A stretch of 64,000 nt of DNA, taken from positions 1 through 64,000 of the forward strand of contig NZ_JAJAQI010000003.1 in assembly GCF_020523605.1 (NCBI RefSeq). The letters are read 5' to 3'. This document shows positions 63,543-64,000 of this stretch, one piece after another (the first letter of the stretch is position 1; the number at the start of each line of letters is the position of its first letter). A model generated the notes under the pieces. That model saw only the letters and a program-made list of their open reading frames with translations. It did no database searches and was not told where the DNA came from. This stretch comes from Roseicella aerolata. Its GTDB lineage: Bacteria; Pseudomonadota; Alphaproteobacteria; Acetobacterales; Acetobacteraceae. The position numbers and the translations under genes were made by a program.

Positions 63543-64000
63543 GCGTCACTGCCTGGTGCCTGACCGCGGGCTTCGCCGGGCTGGTCCTGCTCGGCTTCCC
63601 CTTCGCCATCGCCATCGCGCTGGCGGTCACCGCCGCGCTGCTGCTGGCGGATATCGAGCCCGCCTTCCTGGCCCAGGCGGTGATCAGCGGCAGCCAGCAA
63701 TTCAGCCTGCTCGCCATCCCGCTCTTCATGCTGGCGGGCGAATTGATGACGGCAGGGGGGCTTTCGCGGCGGCTGGTCGATCTGGCGGGCACGCTGGTGC
63801 GGCACCGGACGGGCGGCCTCGCCATGGTGGCGGTGCTGGCGGCGCTGGTCTTCTCGGCCATCTCCGGCAGCGCGCCCGCGACCACGGCGGCGATCGGCGC
63901 CATCCTGATCCCGGCCATGGTGCAGGCGGGCTATGACCGCGGCTTCGCCGCCAGCATCGCGGTCTCGGCCGGCGTTCTGGGTCCGCTCATCCCGCCCTCC
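63539..64000 (+). CDS. dctM: TRAP transporter large permease subunit DctM (5' part)
   Basis: The first 154 codons of the transport channel subunit; the gene runs off the right edge. It starts with a hydrophobic segment and has the GFPFAIAIALAV and QQFSLLAIPLFMLAGELM helices and the SGSAPATTAAIGAILIP hairpin near residues 120-136, all typical of DctM. Overlap with dctQ shows one operon, dctPQM. Confidence 0.93.
   Translation, partial: MSVTAWCLTAGFAGLVLLGFPFAIAIALAVTAALLLADIEPAFLAQAVISGSQQFSLLAIPLFMLAGELMTAGGLSRRLVDLAGTLVRHRTGGLAMVAVLAALVFSAISGSAPATTAAIGAILIPAMVQAGYDRGFAASIAVSAGVLGPLIPPS

Overview
The window looks like chromosome from a very GC-rich alphaproteobacterium, most likely a Roseomonas-like member of the Acetobacteraceae. 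This is inferred from the codon usage, a CcmC-I cytochrome c maturation operon, and many solute receptors that lack linked transporters. I see no rRNA, tRNA, CRISPR array, complete insertion sequence or prophage. Most of it is ordinary metabolic chromosome in short, tightly packed operons with many 4-base ATGA or GTGA start/stop overlaps.

Layout. 0.5-4.5 kb: a peptide-type ABC receptor and two luciferase-like oxidoreductases. 4.6-10 kb, minus strand: ccmC-D-E-F-G-H-I, including a 51-residue ccmD. 10-14.3 kb: EVE, GFA and Rieske proteins, a secreted Ala/Pro-rich protein and acetyl-CoA synthetase. 14.5-18 kb: an RTX calcium-binding protein, an SDHAF4-like protein, HtpX and a cytochrome c. 18-22 kb: an MBL hydrolase, a ketopantoate reductase-like enzyme, and a Bug receptor divergent from a LysR regulator. 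22-29 kb: a mix of small enzymes, a 3-hydroxyisobutyrate dehydrogenase-like enzyme with a branched-chain ABC receptor, and Sua5 with CysQ. 29-34.5 kb: two M17 aminopeptidases in tandem and a catalase with an ankyrin partner. 34.5-39.7 kb: an unusual MCP/Cache protein, a GFA protein with a lost cysteine, HolC, and a low-GC island holding an interrupted hrgA-like gene. 39.9-48.5 kb: TadA, a C26 amidotransferase-like hydrolase, RluB, RsmD, then a glycosyltransferase cluster with one frameshifted gene, one GT2-GT4 fusion and one unidentified partner. 48.5-52.2 kb, minus strand: a degenerate histidine kinase, ribosomal protein L28, an unknown protein and an Atm1-type ABC exporter. 52.3-64 kb: a Nudix protein, hydrolases, an aldolase, a hydratase, two more Bug receptors, a maleate isomerase-like enzyme and the start of a TRAP transporter.

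The shared theme is uptake and degradation of organic acids and small organics: four orphan Bug receptors, three ABC receptors and one TRAP system sit beside dehydrogenases, hydrolases and a hydratase. The least explained features are a family of about 105-bp palindromic intergenic elements (five copies, two of them supplying the stop codon of the gene before them), the low-GC hrgA island with an in-frame TAA, an intrinsic terminator whose loop holds the start codon of a degenerate histidine kinase, and the MCP/Cache protein with inverted domain order. No clearly new multi-gene system stands out.
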